From the NCBI GenBank assembly GCA_051252005.1, contig JBPOEZ010000006.1, positions 1 to 64,000 on the forward strand: 64,000 nucleotides of DNA. The letters are read 5' to 3'. Numbering within the stretch: position 1 is the stretch's first letter; every line of letters starts with the position of its first letter. The stretch is from JACOMS01 sp051252005 (GTDB lineage: Bacteria > Pseudomonadota > Alphaproteobacteria > Caulobacterales > Maricaulaceae). Below are positions 63,212 through 64,000 of this stretch, piece by piece. The notes under the pieces are model-generated. The model searched no databases and had not been told where the DNA came from. It saw only the letters and a list, made by a program, of their open reading frames with translations. The translations under genes and the position numbers were made by a program.

Positions 63212-64000
63212 ATGGAGATTCGAGAAGGACTTACCTTCGATGACGTGCTTTTGCAGCCCCGCGCGTCAAACATATTACCGGCAGATGCAAATCTGCGAAC
63301 GCGGCTTACGCGTGGCATCACAATAAATGTGCCGCTCGTATCGGCGGCCATGGATACAGTGACCGAAGCACCGCTTGCAATAGCGATGGCGCAAACGGGC
63401 GGGATCGGCGTGATTCACCGTAATCTTACGATTGAAGAGCAGGCCGAAGAAGTTCGTAAAGTCAAGCGCTACGAATCAGGTATGGTTGTTAATCCGGTGA
63501 CAATTCATCCAGAAGCCACACTTGCCGAACTTCGCCAGCTTGGCAAACATCATAAAATATCCGGTATACCAGTAGTCGAGAAAAGCGGTAAATTAGTGGG
63601 TATTGTGACGAACCGTGATGTGCGTTTCGCCACCAACCCAAATGAGCTTGTCAGCGATTTGATGACCAAAAATGTTGTGACGGTCAAAGAGGGCGAGAAC
63701 GAAGTTTCGGCCAGAGCACTACTACACAAGCACCGTATTGAGCGGCTTCTTGTGGTTGATGATGATTACCGCTGCGTTGGTTTGATTACTGTCAAAGATA
63801 TGGACAAGGCTGAATCGCACCCGAACGCGTGTAAGGACTCTAAGGGGCGTTTGCGCGTTGCTGCGGCGTCGACAGTTGGCGACGCAGGCTATGACCGCGC
63901 GGTTGCGCTCATCGAGGCCGGTGTAGATGCGGTAGTCATTGATACGGCCCATGGCCATTCTATAAAAGTGATCGAGCAAGTTGCGCGCATTAAGAAGGCC
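63212..64000 (+). CDS. guaB: IMP dehydrogenase, 5' part (cut by window end)
   Basis: Rate-limiting enzyme of GMP synthesis. The first 263 codons are present, and the frame is open at the right edge. It begins MEIREGLTFDDVLLQPRASN, then PLVSAAMDTVTEAPLAIAMA and a CBS-domain pair (KISGIPVVEKSGKLVGIVTN, RIERLLVVDDDYRCVGLITV). The catalytic barrel resumes at VDAVVIDTAHGHS. The catalytic Cys lies beyond the window. ATG 63212 follows AGGAGA. Upstream are a terminator and a possible regulatory RNA. Confidence 0.97.
   Translation, partial: MEIREGLTFDDVLLQPRASNILPADANLRTRLTRGITINVPLVSAAMDTVTEAPLAIAMAQTGGIGVIHRNLTIEEQAEEVRKVKRYESGMVVNPVTIHPEATLAELRQLGKHHKISGIPVVEKSGKLVGIVTNRDVRFATNPNELVSDLMTKNVVTVKEGENEVSARALLHKHRIERLLVVDDDYRCVGLITVKDMDKAESHPNACKDSKGRLRVAAASTVGDAGYDRAVALIEAGVDAVVIDTAHGHSIKVIEQVARIKKA

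Noticed and set aside
1..64000. Prophage, insertion sequence, CRISPR array or defence island
   Set aside because: No integrase, transposase, phage structural gene, terminal repeat pair or regularly spaced repeat was seen; gene content is core throughout.

Overview
The window is a gene-dense chromosomal segment of an alphaproteobacterium with roughly balanced base composition. It is most likely a member of the Caulobacterales (Hyphomonadaceae-like). The evidence is the block dnaE-rpsB-tsf-pyrH-frr-uppS-cdsA-dxr-rseP-bamA-skp-lpxD-fabZ-lpxA-lpxI-lpxB, LexA boxes of the alphaproteobacterial form GTTC-N7-GTTC, a tRNA-His without the extra 5' G, a CBP3-type bc1 chaperone gene, and a tiny SOS-controlled membrane peptide in front of dnaE, as with Caulobacter sidA. 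I see no prophage, insertion sequence, integrase or CRISPR array.

Layout. 1-1.6 kb: left edge with a palindromic repeat and an amino-acid permease. 1.6-5.3 kb: two LexA boxes, a 30-residue membrane peptide and dnaE. 5.4-20 kb: translation factors (rpsB, tsf, frr), UMP kinase, isoprenoid and phospholipid precursor enzymes (uppS, cdsA, dxr), the RseP protease, outer-membrane biogenesis (bamA, skp) and the Raetz lipid A genes. 20-25.6 kb: gltX-gltA on the minus strand, comEC, and lexA with its own operator. 25.7-29.1 kb: a pentapeptide-repeat protein and an HscC-type Hsp70 with a J-like partner. 29.3-34.3 kb: coaD, two cyclophilins, queA-tgt, an unknown lipoprotein and tRNA-Lys. 34.5-35.9 kb: an OmpA-family protein with cysteine-pair repeats. 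36-43 kb: arginine succinyltransferase genes (M20 hydrolase, astA, astD, astB, methyltransferase) facing phenylalanine hydroxylase. 43-54 kb: AsmA, an M48 lipoprotein protease, tRNA-His, DUF2336 and DsrE proteins, a LexA-boxed Y-family polymerase, a MarR regulator and a lytic transglycosylase. 53.6-59.3 kb: dapA-smpB, bamE, CBP3, plsX-fabH, ihfA-merR. 59.3-64 kb: tRNA-Pro, ctaA, an unknown lipoprotein, a HisN-like phosphatase, an XRE regulator, a candidate small RNA, and the start of guaB, which runs off the right edge.

How it works together. Most of the window is core envelope and translation housekeeping in tight, often overlapping operons. A DNA-damage theme runs through it: the LexA repressor is encoded here, and three promoter regions carry perfect LexA boxes. 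These lie upstream of the SidA-like peptide and dnaE, of lexA itself, and of the Y-family polymerase. The best candidates for undescribed biology are this micropeptide unit and a roughly 64-nt transcript upstream of guaB. That transcript has its own promoter-like sequence, a hairpin exposing an anti-Shine-Dalgarno loop, and a strong terminator.
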